Shown: one piece after another, positions 57,724-64,000 of the stretch
Layout: each line of letters opens with the position of its first letter
Position numbering within the stretch: position 1 is the stretch's first letter
Assembly: GCF_016758255.1 (NCBI RefSeq)
Contig: NZ_QYAD01000005.1
Coordinates: 62,001 to 126,000 of the forward strand
Origin: Leucobacter chromiireducens subsp. chromiireducens
Lineage (GTDB): Bacteria > Actinomycetota > Actinomycetes > Actinomycetales > Microbacteriaceae
Length of the DNA stretch: 64,000 nt
Direction: 5' to 3'
Notes under the pieces: model-generated
What the model was told of the DNA's origin: nothing
Databases searched by the model: none
What the model saw: only the letters and a program-made list of their open reading frames with translations
Program-made: the position numbers and the translations under genes

Positions 57724-58367
57724 TGGCCGGCGCCTCCGGGCGCGCGCATGCTCCCCGTCCCGCTAGCGGGGCGGGGAGTTTGCGTGTTGGCCGTCTGACG
57801 AAGCCGCACGGCCTGAAGGGCGGCATCAAGCTCGAGCTCTTCACGGACAACCCGGAGCTGCGCTTCGTGCCGGGCGCCGAGTTTTACCTTCAGGTCCCCG
57901 AGGAGTCGCCCTGGTTTGGGCGCACGATCACGCTGCGCGAGCTGCGCTGGTTTAACGACTCGCCGGTCGGCTTCTTCGCGGAGCTCCCCGACCGCACCGC
58001 TGCCGAGGGCATCGTGCGGGCAATCCTCTGGATTGACGAAGATGCCGTGGCCGATGGCGAGGAAGAGAACGCCTGGTATCACCACCAGCTCGTTGGGCTT
58101 GACGTTGTCGAAGGCGAGCGGAAGCTCGGCGTCGTGGCCGAGGTGCAGCACTTCCCGGCGCAGGACCTCTTGGTCGTCACCACCGAGACCGGCGCGGTGC
58201 TCGTGCCGTTCGTCGAACAGATCGTGCCGAGCGTCGATATCGAGGCCGGCGTGGTGCACGTCACCCCGCCTGCCGGCCTGTTCGTGGAGCGCGAAGCCGA
58301 GATCGCGGGCGGTCCGGACGCCGGGCAACCCGCGGCGCGCGTGCGCGATGAGGAGACCGGCGCATGA
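57723..58367 (+). CDS. rimM: 16S rRNA processing protein RimM
   Basis: A 214-residue assembly factor for the 30S head that binds S19. The N-terminal domain has [25 protein letters not shown]; the PRC-barrel has [21 protein letters not shown] and [21 protein letters not shown]. The first 20 residues from ATG 57723 (Ala/Ser/Gly/Arg-rich) are not conserved, and their DNA contains a strong hairpin; TTG or GTG codons just after the hairpin could be the real start. trmD overlaps by four bases. Confidence 0.92.
   Translation: MAGASGRAHAPRPASGAGSLRVGRLTKPHGLKGGIKLELFTDNPELRFVPGAEFYLQVPEESPWFGRTITLRELRWFNDSPVGFFAELPDRTAAEGIVRAILWIDEDAVADGEEENAWYHHQLVGLDVVEGERKLGVVAEVQHFPAQDLLVVTTETGAVLVPFVEQIVPSVDIEAGVVHVTPPAGLFVEREAEIAGGPDAGQPAARVRDEETGA
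57751..57778 (+). repeat. Strong hairpin in the rimM 5' region
   Basis: CTCCCCGTCCCGC and GCGGGGCGGGGAG pair at 12 of 13 positions around TA, followed by TTTG. It lies between khpA and the first conserved rimM codon, so it may set translation or partial termination. Confidence 0.65.
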
Positions 58368-59101
58368 GGATCGACGTCGTCTCGATCTTCCCCGGCTACT
58401 TTGACGCGCTCGAGCTCTCACTGCTCGGCAAGGCAAAGCAGCGCGGCATCGTGGACGTGCGCGTCCACGATCTGCGCGAGCACGCGCACGACAAGCACCG
58501 CACCGTTGACGACACGCCAAGCGGTGGCGGCGCGGGCATGGTCATGAAGCCGGAACCGTGGGGCACTGCGCTGGACGCGGTGCTCGCAGAGGATGGGGCT
58601 GATCCCGATCCGCTCATCATCTTCCCGTCGCCCGCTGGCGAGGTGTTTACCCAGCGCATGGCGCGTGAGCTCGCGGAGGAACCGCACCTGGTGTTCGGCT
58701 GTGGTCGATACGAGGGGATCGACCAGCGTGTGTTCGAGGAGTATGCCGAGCGGGGTCGCGTGCGGCTCGTCAGCATCGGTGACTACATATTGAACGGCGG
58801 CGAGGTCGCGACGATCGCCATGATCGAGGCCATCGCGCGCCTCGTGCCGGGCGTGGTGGGCAACCCCGAGAGCCTCGTCGAGGAATCGCACGAGGACGGC
58901 CTGCTGGAGTACCCGAGCTACACGAAGCCCGCCGAGTGGCGCGGTCGTGCCGTACCGCCGGTCCTGCTGAGCGGCAACCACGCCGCGATTGCGGCCTGGC
59001 GCACCGAGCAGAGCGTTGAGCGTACGCGCCGCGTGCGCCCCGAGCTCCTCACGCGCGAGCAGCGCGGCGAGTCCGCCGGCCGCCACGCAGCGGACGACTA
59101 G
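58364..59101 (+). CDS. trmD: tRNA (guanine(37)-N1)-methyltransferase
   Basis: A SPOUT methyltransferase making m1G37 next to the anticodon, which prevents +1 frameshifting. The 245-residue protein has [57 protein letters not shown] and the SAM-binding knot [14 protein letters not shown] (seen as [14 protein letters not shown]), then [20 protein letters not shown]. The ATG overlaps rimM. The rplS gene that often follows trmD is not here; murT begins 23 bp later. Confidence 0.95.
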   Translation: MRIDVVSIFPGYFDALELSLLGKAKQRGIVDVRVHDLREHAHDKHRTVDDTPSGGGAGMVMKPEPWGTALDAVLAEDGADPDPLIIFPSPAGEVFTQRMARELAEEPHLVFGCGRYEGIDQRVFEEYAERGRVRLVSIGDYILNGGEVATIAMIEAIARLVPGVVGNPESLVEESHEDGLLEYPSYTKPAEWRGRAVPPVLLSGNHAAIAAWRTEQSVERTRRVRPELLTREQRGESAGRHAADD

Positions 59102-59112
59102 TCCCTCTCCAC

Positions 59113-59118
59113 TAGGCT
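59113..59118 (+). promoter_or_regulatory. -10 box of murT-gatD (leaderless)
   Basis: TAGGCT, six bases before the murT ATG. Confidence 0.5.
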
Positions 59119-59124
59119 TGCTCC

Positions 59125-60450
59125 ATGCGTGATGTGATCTCCGCCCTCATCGGGAAGAGCGTTCGGCAGGCGGCGCGCCTGCGCGGTGGCGGCTCGGCAA
59201 TCCCCGGGCTTGTCGTCGAGAAGCTTGATCCGGGCTTCCTCGGCCGTGTGCTCGGCCGGCTGCCCTACGGGGTGGTCGCGGTGAGCGGAACGAACGGCAA
59301 GACGACGACCACGAAGATGATCGTCGAGATGCTCGAGGCCCAGGGGCTTCGGGTCTTCACAAACCGCACGGGCTCGAACTTCTCGCGCGGAGTCGTCGCC
59401 GCGGCGGTTGCCGAGGGGTCGCTCGCCGGCCGCCTCGACGCAGACATCGCCGTGCTCGAACTCGATGAGGCGCACGCGATGTACTTCATCGACCGCGTGC
59501 CGCCGCGCTTCACGCTGCTGCTCAATGTGCTGCGAGATCAGCTCGACCGCTTCGGCGAAATCGACACGACTGCGAAGCTGCTGCAGCGCATCGCGGACGC
59601 GACAAGCGAAGGGCTCGTGGTCAACCGCGAGGATCGGCTGATCCGCGAGATCGGGGAGCGCACGCGCCAGCGGTCCGCCGCCGTCGATGTGCGTGAGTTC
59701 GGTTTGTCCGACGACCTTCTGGCGACGTTCCCGAGCGACGACGACTTCCACGCGGGAGCTCCCGCCGTGCGCGAGGGCCCGGCTGGCGGCGCCGACGTGA
59801 CGCTCGTGGAGCTGGGTGACCACGAGGCGGTGTTCCAAATCGACGATGCGTCGCATCGGACCAGCCTGAAACTCGAGGGCCTGTACAACACGTTTAACGC
59901 GGCAGCCGCGCTCGCGGTCGTGCGGCAGGTGCTCGCCGCTGGCCCACTGCCGGATCGCGCGGCCCGGATCGCCCCGCCCGCGGACACCGCGCGCATTGTC
60001 GAGGCGCTCGCCGAGGTGCGCCCCGCGTTTGGTCGCGGCGAGCAACTGGAGCTCGACGGCCAGCCGCTTGAGCTCGTCCTCGTGAAGAATCCCGCGGGGT
60101 TCCGGCTCGGCCTCGCATCATTTGCCGCCGACGGCGTCGCCGCGATGATCGCAATCAACGACCAGTACGCGGATGGGCGCGACATGTCCTGGCTGTGGGA
60201 CGTGGATTTCAGCTCGCTCGCCCCCGCGGGCGTGGACACCGTGAGCGGTGCCCGCGCGTGGGACATGGCGCTGCGGCTCGAGCACGATGATGTTCCGGTC
60301 GGCGCAGTCGAGGAGGATCTCGGCCGTGCACTCGCAGCGTTCCGGGAGCGCACCATGGGTCAGCCGCGACGCATCTACTGCACCTATACGGCCATGCTCG
60401 AACTCCGCCGCGCACTCGCGGAGCTGACTGATGTGGAGGACATCTGGTGA
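59125..60450 (+). CDS. murT: Lipid II isoglutaminyl synthase, subunit MurT
   Basis: With GatD it amidates the D-Glu of lipid II to D-isoglutamine. The 441-residue Mur-ligase-like protein has the P-loop SGTNGKTTTTKMIVEML near 55, ELDEAHAMYFIDRVPPRFTLLLNVLRDQLDR, the C-terminal DUF1727 domain with MIAINDQYADGRDMSWLWDVDF (the Asp there is the proposed catalytic acid) and YCTYTAMLELR. The only cysteine is in that last motif, so the Cys4 zinc ribbon known in streptococcal and staphylococcal MurT is absent. The gene overlaps gatD by four bases. Confidence 0.93.
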   Translation: MRDVISALIGKSVRQAARLRGGGSAIPGLVVEKLDPGFLGRVLGRLPYGVVAVSGTNGKTTTTKMIVEMLEAQGLRVFTNRTGSNFSRGVVAAAVAEGSLAGRLDADIAVLELDEAHAMYFIDRVPPRFTLLLNVLRDQLDRFGEIDTTAKLLQRIADATSEGLVVNREDRLIREIGERTRQRSAAVDVREFGLSDDLLATFPSDDDFHAGAPAVREGPAGGADVTLVELGDHEAVFQIDDASHRTSLKLEGLYNTFNAAAALAVVRQVLAAGPLPDRAARIAPPADTARIVEALAEVRPAFGRGEQLELDGQPLELVLVKNPAGFRLGLASFAADGVAAMIAINDQYADGRDMSWLWDVDFSSLAPAGVDTVSGARAWDMALRLEHDDVPVGAVEEDLGRALAAFRERTMGQPRRIYCTYTAMLELRRALAELTDVEDIW

Positions 60451-61193
60451 GCGCAGCAGTTTCTGCGGGGGAGGGCTCTCGCGAACTCGTGATCGTGTCG
60501 CTCTATCCGCGCGACATGAACATCTACGGGGATCGCGGCAACGTGCTCGCTCTCGAGCGTCGCGCACGCGCGCACGGCTTTGCGCCCCGCGTGGTGGAGA
60601 TCAACCCGGGCGACGTCCTGCCGCAGCAGATCGATATCGTGGTCGGCGGCGGTGGCCAGGACTCAGGCCAGGGCCGTGTTGCTGCCGACCTCGCCGCGCG
60701 CGCGGATGAGATCCGTGCGCTCGCCACGGACGGGGTCCCCATGCTGATGGTGTGTGGGCTCTACCAGCTCTTTGGCCACCGCTTCATCACGCACACGGGC
60801 GAAGAGCTCGCTGGCATTGGCGTGCTGGACGTCGAGACTCGCGGCGGCACCGAGCGCATGATCGGCAACATCGTGCTCGACACCGCCGAGTTCGGTGAGA
60901 TCATCGGCTACGAGAATCACAGCGGCAACACCACACTGGGGCCGGGCTCCGAGCCGCTGGGCCGCGTGGTGCAGGGAGCGGGAAACAACCCGAACGATGG
61001 GGTCGAGGGCGCCCGCACGGGCAACGTGATCGGCAGCTATCTGCACGGCTCGCTCCTCCCGAAGAACCCGGCGCTGAGCGACTTCCTCATTGGCGAAGCG
61101 GCTCGCCGACGCTACGGCAGCTTCGAGCCGCGCGCCGTGGTCGGCGAGACGGTGCTCCGCGCCCGCGAGAGCGCAAAGCGGCGACCCCGCTAA
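60447..61193 (+). CDS. gatD: Lipid II isoglutaminyl synthase, glutaminase subunit GatD
   Basis: A class I glutamine amidotransferase of 248 residues that releases ammonia for MurT. Nucleophile Cys103 is in MLMVCGLYQLFGH and the catalytic His200 in GSYLHGSLLPKNPALSDFL. IVSLYPRDMNIYGDRGNVLAL at the start and GYENHSGNT in the middle match GatD rather than CobB/CobQ. The last four bases overlap the convergent mug gene. Confidence 0.93.
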   Translation: MSAAVSAGEGSRELVIVSLYPRDMNIYGDRGNVLALERRARAHGFAPRVVEINPGDVLPQQIDIVVGGGGQDSGQGRVAADLAARADEIRALATDGVPMLMVCGLYQLFGHRFITHTGEELAGIGVLDVETRGGTERMIGNIVLDTAEFGEIIGYENHSGNTTLGPGSEPLGRVVQGAGNNPNDGVEGARTGNVIGSYLHGSLLPKNPALSDFLIGEAARRRYGSFEPRAVVGETVLRARESAKRRPR

Positions 61194-61873
61194 GAGCGCA
61201 CCTCTCCGCTGGAACCCCAGTTCTGTTCAGCGCTGTCGGCCCACACCGCCCGCCACTTCTCCGCGAGCGATTCGACGGTCTCGTGTGCGTTGAGGCCGCT
61301 GGGCTGGGGGACCACCCAGAGCTGGATGTCGGTGGGCCACCCAGGAATGCGCTCGATGTCCTGCCTGCCGAGCGCGGCCCGGGGCTGCGCAAACGCTTTG
61401 CGGAACGCACCAATGCCGGCAATTGCGACCGTGTGCGGACGGAGCTCGCTGATCCGCTCCACGAGGCGTCGCCCCGCAGTGGGATATTCCTCCCGCGTGA
61501 GGTCGCGCTCGGCAGCCGTGGCGCGCCCAATTAGGTTGGTGATCCCGATCCCGCGGTCGATGAGCTGACGCTCGTCAGCGGGCGAGAGCCCCCGGCTTGC
61601 GTCGACGAGGGTGTCTGTGAGGCCAGCTCGGTGGAGCGAGGGCCAGAAACGATTTCCCGGGTACGCGAATGGGGCGTTTACGGCCGCGGTCCAGAGCCCC
61701 GGATTGACGCCAACGATGAGCAATCGCAGCGCGGGATCGCCGGGCCCATCCGGGAGCACGTCATCGAGCGTGCCAGGCTCGTCGGCTGCTCCTGGGGCGT
61801 GGCTGGCGAAGCGGGCGAGTTCCTCGCGGCGCGGCCGCGCTCCGCCGAGGGGTGAGGGCCGGCGCTGAGACAT
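61190..61873 (-). CDS. mug: Mismatch-specific uracil/thymine DNA glycosylase (Mug type)
   Basis: Removes uracil or thymine mispaired with guanine. The 227-residue protein has the family-2 UDG motifs: LLIVGVNPGLWTA, with the Asn that positions water, FAYPGNRFWPSLHRAGL, GIGITNLIGRATAAERDL, and the C-terminal VVPQPSGLNAHE. An N-terminal extension of about 50 residues is basic and probably disordered. ATG 61873 is six bases after a TACCCT box, so leaderless. It is convergent with gatD (4-bp overlap) and divergent from yceI. Confidence 0.9.
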   Translation of the reverse strand: MSQRRPSPLGGARPRREELARFASHAPGAADEPGTLDDVLPDGPGDPALRLLIVGVNPGLWTAAVNAPFAYPGNRFWPSLHRAGLTDTLVDASRGLSPADERQLIDRGIGITNLIGRATAAERDLTREEYPTAGRRLVERISELRPHTVAIAGIGAFRKAFAQPRAALGRQDIERIPGWPTDIQLWVVPQPSGLNAHETVESLAEKWRAVWADSAEQNWGSSGEVRS

Positions 61874-61879
61874 GGCTCC

Positions 61880-61885
61880 AGGGTA
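61880..61885 (-). promoter_or_regulatory. -10 box of mug (leaderless)
   Basis: TACCCT on the minus strand, six bases before the mug ATG. Confidence 0.5.
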
Positions 61886-62005
61886 GCGAATGACGGCAGA
61901 CGCAGTGCCGACGCGCCCGGCGGAAAAGTTTTTCGGGAAACAAGGAATATTCGTTTGCATGTATCTGTTGCACCCCGTGTACCGCCCCCAAACGAAAGGC
62001 AGAGC

Positions 62006-62563
62006 ATGACCATCACCGCTGAGCAGATCCCCGGCTACCGCGTAGGCACCTGGGTGATCGACCCCACCCACTCCGAGGTCGGCTTCTCTGTGCGCCACCT
62101 CGCCATCAGCAAGGTCAAGGGCAAGTTCGAGAACTTCGACGCGACCTTCGTGACCGCCGAAAACCCCCTCGAGTCGACTGTCACCGCGTCTGCCGACGTT
62201 GCATCGGTGAACACGAACGAGAAGAACCGCGACGGCCACCTGCGCACCGGCGACTTCTTCGCTGCCGAAGAGTTCCCGCAGCTCACCTTCGTCTCGACCG
62301 GTGCGCGCGAGGAGAACGGCGACTTCAAGGTCGACGGCGAGCTCACCATGCGCGGCGTGACGAAGCCCGTCACCTTCAACTTTGAGTTCGGTGGCTTCGG
62401 CGAGGACGGCTACGGCAACTACAAGGCCGGCTTCACCGCAACCACGACCGTGAAGCGCGAGGACTTCGGTCTCAGCTGGAACGCGCCCCTCGAGAAGGGC
62501 GGCCTGCTGCTCGGCTCTGACGTGACGATCAACATCGACGTTCAGGCGGCACTCCAGGCGTAA
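62006..62563 (+). CDS. YceI-family lipid-binding-like protein
   Basis: A 185-residue YceI-domain protein (lipocalin-like barrel that binds polyisoprenoids in some members). It has GTWVIDPTHSEVGFSVRHL, a segment SKVKGKFENFDATF, NRDGHLRTGDFFAAEEFP, VDGELTMRGVTKPVTF and KREDFGLSWNAPL. No signal peptide is visible, so this copy is cytoplasmic, unlike E. coli YceI. ATG 62006 is chosen for the GAAAGG upstream and because the family begins a few residues later. The codon use is strongly biased, as in well-expressed genes. Confidence 0.9.
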   Translation: MTITAEQIPGYRVGTWVIDPTHSEVGFSVRHLAISKVKGKFENFDATFVTAENPLESTVTASADVASVNTNEKNRDGHLRTGDFFAAEEFPQLTFVSTGAREENGDFKVDGELTMRGVTKPVTFNFEFGGFGEDGYGNYKAGFTATTTVKREDFGLSWNAPLEKGGLLLGSDVTINIDVQAALQA

Positions 62564-62593
62564 GCGTGCCTGCGCGGCGCCGCAGTGCGCCGG

Positions 62594-62640
62594 GCGAGCG
62601 GGGCGGGGCATCACCTTCCGGGTGGTGCCCCGCCCCTCGC
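62594..62640. terminator. Terminator between yceI and the FUSC gene
   Basis: Long stem GCGAGCGGGGCGGGGC with GCCCCGCCCCTCGC, continuing with CACC/GGTG around TTCCG. It serves the convergent genes on both sides. Confidence 0.8.
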
Positions 62641-62658
62641 ACGTCTGGGGGCCTGGCC

Positions 62659-63732
62659 TCAGTCGAGCTCGCCAGTGATGCGACCCCGCACCCGCCGGAG
62701 ATCCTCCATGAGCGAGCCAATCAACACCCAGTGCTCGGGGTGGGGCTGCGGGATCGTGTAGGGCTGTGTGAGCGCGGGAGGTTCGATGGGGCTCGTGGCC
62801 GCCACGTCGGAGGTGAGGTGCCCGAGGCGCTCAAGATCGTGGGCGGCCCGCCGCATCTCCTCGACCATGCCGATCACGGATGGATCGGTCACCAGTTCGG
62901 GATCGTAGAGGTCTGCCGTCGCTCGAGCCATACCGATGATTTGCGTCACGATGCGCTGGAGGCGCTGGAAGAGTGCGTCGTCGTCGGCGAGGCCTTGGCG
63001 GTAGCGGCGACTCCGGGGATTGAAGCGCAGGCTCTCGCGGGCCTGACGGAGCAGATCGTGGACACGGCCGCGCTCATCCTGCAGCGTGCGGGCCTCGGCA
63101 AGCATCTCGGCCAGCCACGCGCGATCGCGGGGCTCGTCGAGCGCGTCGGCGATGCGCGTGAGCACACGGGCTGAGTGATCGGTGAGCGCCACAATCGCCT
63201 CGTTGACCGAGGAATTCTTCACGGGGGCAACGACGAGCGCGTTGAGGGCGACACCGATGGCCGCGCCGATCGCGGTCTCGATGAGCCGCTCGGCCCCATA
63301 GTGCAGTTCGAGGCCGCCGAGCGCGATCATGAGGAGTGCGGTGATCGCGATCTGGTTTGTGGACGACGGCGACATGCGCAGCAGCCAACCCACTGCCATC
63401 GCGACGACAATCGCCGCGATGAACAGCCACGACTGGGGGCCGAAGAGCGCCCCGGCGCCGAGCGCGACCGAGATGCCGACGAGCACGCCCACGACGCGCT
63501 CGATGCCGCGCGTGAGCGAAAGATCGACATTGTCCTGCATGACGATCAGAGCAGCAATCGCGCCGAAGATGGGCAGCTGCTCGGGGAAGATGAGCAGGCA
63601 GGTGAACCAGGTGAGGATCGCCGCCGCGGCCGCCTTCGCAAGTTGGTACCAGGACGGGCGGACAGCCACCGTGAAGCGCCCGGTGAGGTTACGTTCGAAC
63701 CTCCGGAACGGGTGAGTGGTGGGCCCGCTCAC
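62659..63732 (-). CDS. FUSC-family (aromatic acid exporter-like) membrane protein
   Basis: A 357-residue protein. The N-terminal half has four to six hydrophobic segments (LAKAAAAAILTWFTCLLIF, LPIFGAIAALIVMQ, VVGVLVGISVALGAGALFG, WLFIAAIVVAMAVGWLL, LIETAIGAAIGVALNALVV), with the FUSC-like IERVVGVLVG motif. The C-terminal half is helical and cytoplasmic (EARTLQDERGRVHDLLRQAR). The substrate is unknown. GTG 63732 overlaps the stop of the upstream App1-like gene by four bases, which decides the start and indicates an operon. Confidence 0.8.
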   Translation of the reverse strand: MSGPTTHPFRRFERNLTGRFTVAVRPSWYQLAKAAAAAILTWFTCLLIFPEQLPIFGAIAALIVMQDNVDLSLTRGIERVVGVLVGISVALGAGALFGPQSWLFIAAIVVAMAVGWLLRMSPSSTNQIAITALLMIALGGLELHYGAERLIETAIGAAIGVALNALVVAPVKNSSVNEAIVALTDHSARVLTRIADALDEPRDRAWLAEMLAEARTLQDERGRVHDLLRQARESLRFNPRSRRYRQGLADDDALFQRLQRIVTQIIGMARATADLYDPELVTDPSVIGMVEEMRRAAHDLERLGHLTSDVAATSPIEPPALTQPYTIPQPHPEHWVLIGSLMEDLRRVRGRITGELD

Positions 63733-64000
63733 AGCACGCCGAGCTTGCGCAGCTCCTCGCGGAGCGTCGCCCCGTCGGGTCCGTACACCCACGGCACACC
63801 GCTCGTGGTTCGGTTGAGTCGAGCCTTCGAACGACCACCCGCGAGCACGGCCTCGCCAATCGAGAGCTGTCGGATCGCAACGGCGGCCACGTTCTGCGGG
63901 TGCGCGGTCGCGAACTCGTGGTACAGCGACTCGTCGTGCTGACCATCGTCACCGATGAGCACCCAGCGGACCTCGGGAAACTCGGCAGCGAGGCGCTTCA
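63729..64000 (-). CDS. App1/DUF2183-type phosphatase, C-terminal part (5' end outside window)
   Basis: The last 89 residues of a protein that continues past the window edge. KRLAAEFPEVRWVLIGDDGQ followed by HDESLYHEFATAHPQNVAAVAI is the C-terminal HAD-like motif of App1 (DUF2183) proteins, where the paired Asp bind Mg. In yeast App1 is a phosphatidate phosphatase; bacterial members have no proven substrate. It overlaps the FUSC gene by four bases. Confidence 0.82.
   Translation of the reverse strand, partial: KRLAAEFPEVRWVLIGDDGQHDESLYHEFATAHPQNVAAVAIRQLSIGEAVLAGGRSKARLNRTTSGVPWVYGPDGATLREELRKLGVL

Noticed and set aside
1-64000. CRISPR arrays, tRNA or rRNA genes, riboswitches, insertion sequences
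   Set aside because: None recognised by reading both strands; the repeats found are too short and few for CRISPR, and no cloverleaf or transposase was seen.

Overview
The window is high-GC, densely coded DNA from an actinobacterium, most likely a member of the Microbacteriaceae (a Leucobacter-like genus is plausible; this is inferred from gene content and order and was not tested). Supporting signs are the murT-gatD pair, a DUF222/HNH protein, smc-ftsY-ffh and rpsP-KH-rimM-trmD neighbourhoods, a Cys-free L32, an Ala/Glu tail on S16, and a recurrent arrangement in which a TAnnnT -10 box lies about 6 nt before the start codon (leaderless transcription).

Layout. 1-4.5 kb: gpsA (5' end cut by the window), ddl, a DUF3515 lipoprotein, thiL and a SIMPL-domain protein. 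4.5-5.7 kb: a DUF222-HNH gene broken by one frameshift. 5.8-10.4 kb: a PucR-type regulator divergent from gabT-gabD (GABA to succinate). 10.5-12.1 kb: a hipBA-type kinase/antitoxin pair. 12.1-15.0 kb: divergent rsmD and recG. 15.1-19.2 kb: an ABC transporter followed by a histidine kinase and response regulator. 19.2-22.2 kb: coaD-yceD-rpmF-rnc-mutM.

22.1-33.5 kb is an integrated mobile element, the most interesting part of the window. It is inserted inside the 3' end of mutM. The element brings its own 43-codon mutM tail, so the gene stays open, and the displaced native GC-rich tail survives at 33471-33603 beside the integrase. The element carries a single-chain Type ISP restriction-modification enzyme, a mobilisation and replication operon (coiled-coil protein, HUH relaxase, MobC-like protein, HUH/helicase Rep), an excisionase-like HTH protein and a large serine integrase. 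attL and attR can be placed by symmetry, with a predicted GG crossover dinucleotide.

33.6-39.7 kb: small accessory genes (ASCH, MepB, GNAT, cupin, membrane proteins, OsmC) around the glyoxylate-shunt gene aceA, which has a perfect 18-bp palindrome upstream. 39.8-47 kb: smc, ftsY, a 3-hydroxyacyl-CoA dehydrogenase and ffh. 47-56.9 kb: a membrane protein, then a dipeptide ABC importer with two proline-specific peptidases, lying between ffh and rpsP. 57-59.1 kb: rpsP-khpA-rimM-trmD. 59.1-64 kb: murT-gatD (lipid II amidation), a Mug-type DNA glycosylase, YceI, a FUSC-family membrane protein and the C-terminal end of an App1/DUF2183 phosphatase.

No rRNA, tRNA, CRISPR array, riboswitch or insertion sequence was recognised. 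All family names come from reading motifs, not from database searches.
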